DNA from: Taeniopygia guttata
Taxonomy: Eukaryota; Chordata; Aves; Passeriformes; Estrildidae
Direction: 5' to 3'
Assembly: GCF_048771995.1 (NCBI RefSeq)
Contig: NC_133036.1
Location: forward strand, 21,083,501 to 21,147,500
DNA length: 64,000 nucleotides
In this document: positions 61,436 to 64,000 of the stretch, piece by piece
How the letters are laid out: the number at the start of each line of letters is the position of its first letter
How positions within the stretch are numbered: the first letter of the stretch is position 1
The notes under the pieces: model-generated
Told to the model about the DNA's origin: nothing
Database searches by the model: none
What the model saw: only the letters and a program-made list of their open reading frames with translations
Program-made: the position numbers and the translations under genes

Positions 61436-62804
61436 TAATTAAATAAGTCAATTCAGAATTATCCCCCTCACCAATAATTATAAATTCAGTTCACTGCCCA
61501 GCGCAGGCTCTTAGGAAGGGTAAATGTGCACTTTCCTAACAACTTCCCCAAATAAAGGGCTTCTGGAAATACCCACAATAAAAACTATGCTGGTAAAAGA
61601 ATTCTCTGTGCTTGAACCCCAACCGAAAAATAAGCTCAACTATTAACTGTATTGATAAGGAAATGAGAAGAGTAAGACCTTTAGTCCTCAAAGGCAAGAG
61701 CTAAAAGTTTATAAATCACAAACCTAGAGAGACAGAATCTGATTCTCTATTAATAGAATGAATTTATTCCAGCAGCCTTGACTTCTTTAATGGGAATTCT
61801 CTTTCGGTAAAGAAGGTTGCTGGTGTTTGGCTGACTTTTCCAAGGACGCTAAATAATGCAGGTAAGATTCACATAAAAATTAATGTTCCTTTCTTCTCAG
61901 AGACAATCTGCAGTCATTCAGTGTAAATAAGAACAAAATCCTTAAGCATTCAGTGGGAGAAAAAAATAACTCAGGTTCTTTTGAAAATCCAAACTTAAGC
62001 TCTCAAGAGGAGAACACAGCATAAATAACACCAAATTTCTTTATCAGAGCTCTTTCATCCACCAAACACCTGGAATCCTTCACCATGCAGAGATACCAAA
62101 AAGAGGGTTGCACTTTAGGGCTCGAATAATGCAGGCACATTTGTACAGCCAGACAGAAATTCCAATAAAAACTTTTTAACAACAATGGCTGTGTCTGTGT
62201 TTCATACTCAGATAAATGTGCTCAATTCATGTGGTTATTACAAATCTCCACTATACATCTATATAATTACATGTGTGGATTTGCAGCTTGATGCATACAT
62301 TTGCTGAATACTCAGCAAAGATTCATTTATTTTACAGTTATTTTAAAATTTATTTGAAAATATAGATTGAAAGAGTGACTGAACTTGACTTTGCATAGTG
62401 AAATATAAATATTTTCTAAAGTATTCCTAGGGATTTTTTTTAACAAAATAGCTCTGAAAATCCATTGACTTTTTTTATTCAGTGTAATAATAATCACTGT
62501 GATTCATACAAATCAACCTTTCACATATCTTGTCATAAAATAAAGGTCAAGTCACAGAAAATATTGAAAGAGTTTCTTAAAGAATATAAATGGCGACTTC
62601 CATTAGTTTTACTTTTGAAACTTATTATTAAAGTTAATTTCTGATGACTGCTTTTGAAACTGCAACTTTAATGGAGCTGTAGCACGTGCCTACTTCTTCA
62701 CACAGAATATCTTTATGACACACTCTAAAATGTTTATGGCAATGCTAGAATTTTGACAGAGTTACCAATCAGTGGTGTAAGAAAAAGGCTATGGTGTTCA
62801 CCAC
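61436..62804. other. Unique AT-rich DNA
   Basis: Nothing recognised. Confidence 0.45.
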
Positions 62805-63367
62805 TCTTCTGGTTTGAAAGCAAAACCAGTGAGACACTCCAAGTCAGAAATACAATTTACTGGAAAAAGGGAAAATAAACAAAATACATGCAATAATACA
62901 AAAGGAAAACCACTGACAAAGTCAGAATACAACCTGACGCCCCTTTGGCCAGCGTGTTGGTAGCAGTCCAAATTGGAGTGCTTGCAGTCCTCTTGGAGTG
63001 GCAGATGTGCTTTCTGTTTGAGCAGTGGTCCTGTAGAAAAGGTGTAGTTGGTCCAGTGGAAACCCCAGCTGTGTCCTCTTGGAAGCCTGTGGGTAGGCTG
63101 CTGCTCTGTCCCAAATATATCTAGGTGGGGGATGCTTAGCTACTCTCCCCTGGGCGGAACATCTCACAATGGGCTGATATCATTCTGGGTCATGTGGTAG
63201 GTCTTTGATCACCTGTTAAACAGAAATGGCTCCTGGAGGGAGTTATCTCTGAGACAATATCTCTGGTGAGACATTGATGGGCCCATTAACAGGAGATAGG
63301 GAAAACTGCCCAGAGGGCAACTGCTACACAGATGGCAATAGAAAACATCTTGCTTTTCAATCTGACA
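62805..63367 (-). repeat. Solo LTR, family A short form (copy A6)
   Basis: A 563-bp minus-strand copy running from TGTCAGATTGAAAAGCAAG (63367) to CAAACCAGAAGA (62805). Flanks ACCAC (62800-62804) and ATCAC (63368-63372) fit a 5-bp target duplication with one change. It lies inverted relative to A5, 2.2 kb away. Confidence 0.87.
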
Positions 63368-64000
63368 ATCACCCTTTCAGAGCACTTATTACTGGAATAT
63401 AGTCTCCTACTTGGAATGACTCTGATCTTAATCAGAATGAGAGAGAATGCAGAAAGTGTGCAATCCAACTTTCATAATCTGTTCATCATCAATTAGACTT
63501 GATAAATTACTCTCCTAACCAAGGAATTACCATGCAAAGCTCCTGTCTCTGGCACTAAAAATCTTTATCATATAATTATAAGGAAATATTGTGTTTAATT
63601 AGCCTCAATTTAGATGCTGTTGCCAGAGTCCAAATGAAAAAAGGCAAAGGGATGTTGATACGTCCATCTGCTATCACATCTTTTTGAGTCTTCCAGGTTT
63701 TGCTTCACATTTCTGTTCAAAAGGAGTGGCATAGTGCAAGTGGAGCTCTTGGAAGAACTGGCAAATAAAGCCAAACAATTCAGTCTAAAAACTAATCAGT
63801 CCATGAGGTTTGACACAAAGGCCAAAACATAGGTAATAAATATATCACTGTCACCTCTATATTCCCATCAGAACACTGTGACATTAAGTGTTAAGAAAAT
63901 AAGGCCTTTTTGTTCATAATATAGAGTTTTCACATCTATAGAATAGAATCTTCACTTAGAGTTTTCACTTGTCTGAATGTTAGGAAAATAAGGCCTTTTT
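63368..64000. other. Unique DNA with a terminal near-duplicate
   Basis: No gene seen. The last 17 bases repeat sequence found 89 bp earlier (63890-63911 and 63979-64000, one mismatch in 22). AGAGTTTTCAC also occurs twice (63923 and 63958). Confidence 0.5.

Noticed and set aside
1..64000. CRISPR arrays, tRNA or rRNA genes, bacterial-type operons
   Set aside because: No regularly spaced direct repeats, no cloverleaf with invariant T-loop bases and no rRNA signature were seen. The sequence is vertebrate nuclear DNA.

Overview
The window reads as non-coding DNA from a bird, most likely a songbird. Two things support this: many 5'-truncated CR1 LINE copies carrying the avian CR1 3' tail (GGTTGGAAGGGACCTTAAAG and its complement), and a dense, nested set of long terminal repeats (LTRs) from several endogenous retrovirus (ERV) families. 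I found no cellular protein-coding exon, tRNA, rRNA or CRISPR array that I could support. The host sequence is AT-rich and looks intergenic or intronic. By hand reading, LTR/ERV material covers very roughly a quarter to a third of the window and CR1 another 5-8 %.

Layout. 1-4631: the 5' half of a gammaretrovirus-like provirus on the minus strand (LTR, tRNA primer site, splice donor, gag, protease, most of reverse transcriptase), cut off by the window edge. Its gag-pro-pol is one continuous frame broken only by three TGA codons. 5.9-8.1 kb: GC-rich sequence, a short minisatellite, CR1 pieces and a solo LTR. 9-17.6 kb: a cluster of solo LTRs of several families (9059, 10244, 11060, 12089, 12996, 16912), plus a strongly C-depleted tract at about 15.4-16.3 kb. 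17.6-30.3 kb: mostly unique DNA with CR1 copies and one very CpG-rich LTR (25451-26014). 30.3-33.9 kb: a layered nest, in which two same-orientation LTRs (family C) bracket insertions of LTR families B, G and D. 34.6-35.1 kb: another minus-strand LTR. 35.1-47.4 kb: repeat-poor DNA with one CR1. 47.4-48.3 kb: a long CR1. 51.3-64 kb: more solo LTRs, including an LTR inserted in another LTR at 57.36-57.75 kb with a 5-bp target duplication.

One LTR family (called A here) occurs six times, in both orientations, and five copies have recognisable 5-bp target-site duplications (three exact, two with one mismatch). The elements do not act as a pathway. They record successive retroviral insertions, followed by LTR-LTR recombination to solo LTRs. 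Family letters A-N are local labels; I did not match them to named database families. Boundaries given to the base rest on terminal inverted repeats and target duplications where stated; the others are approximate.
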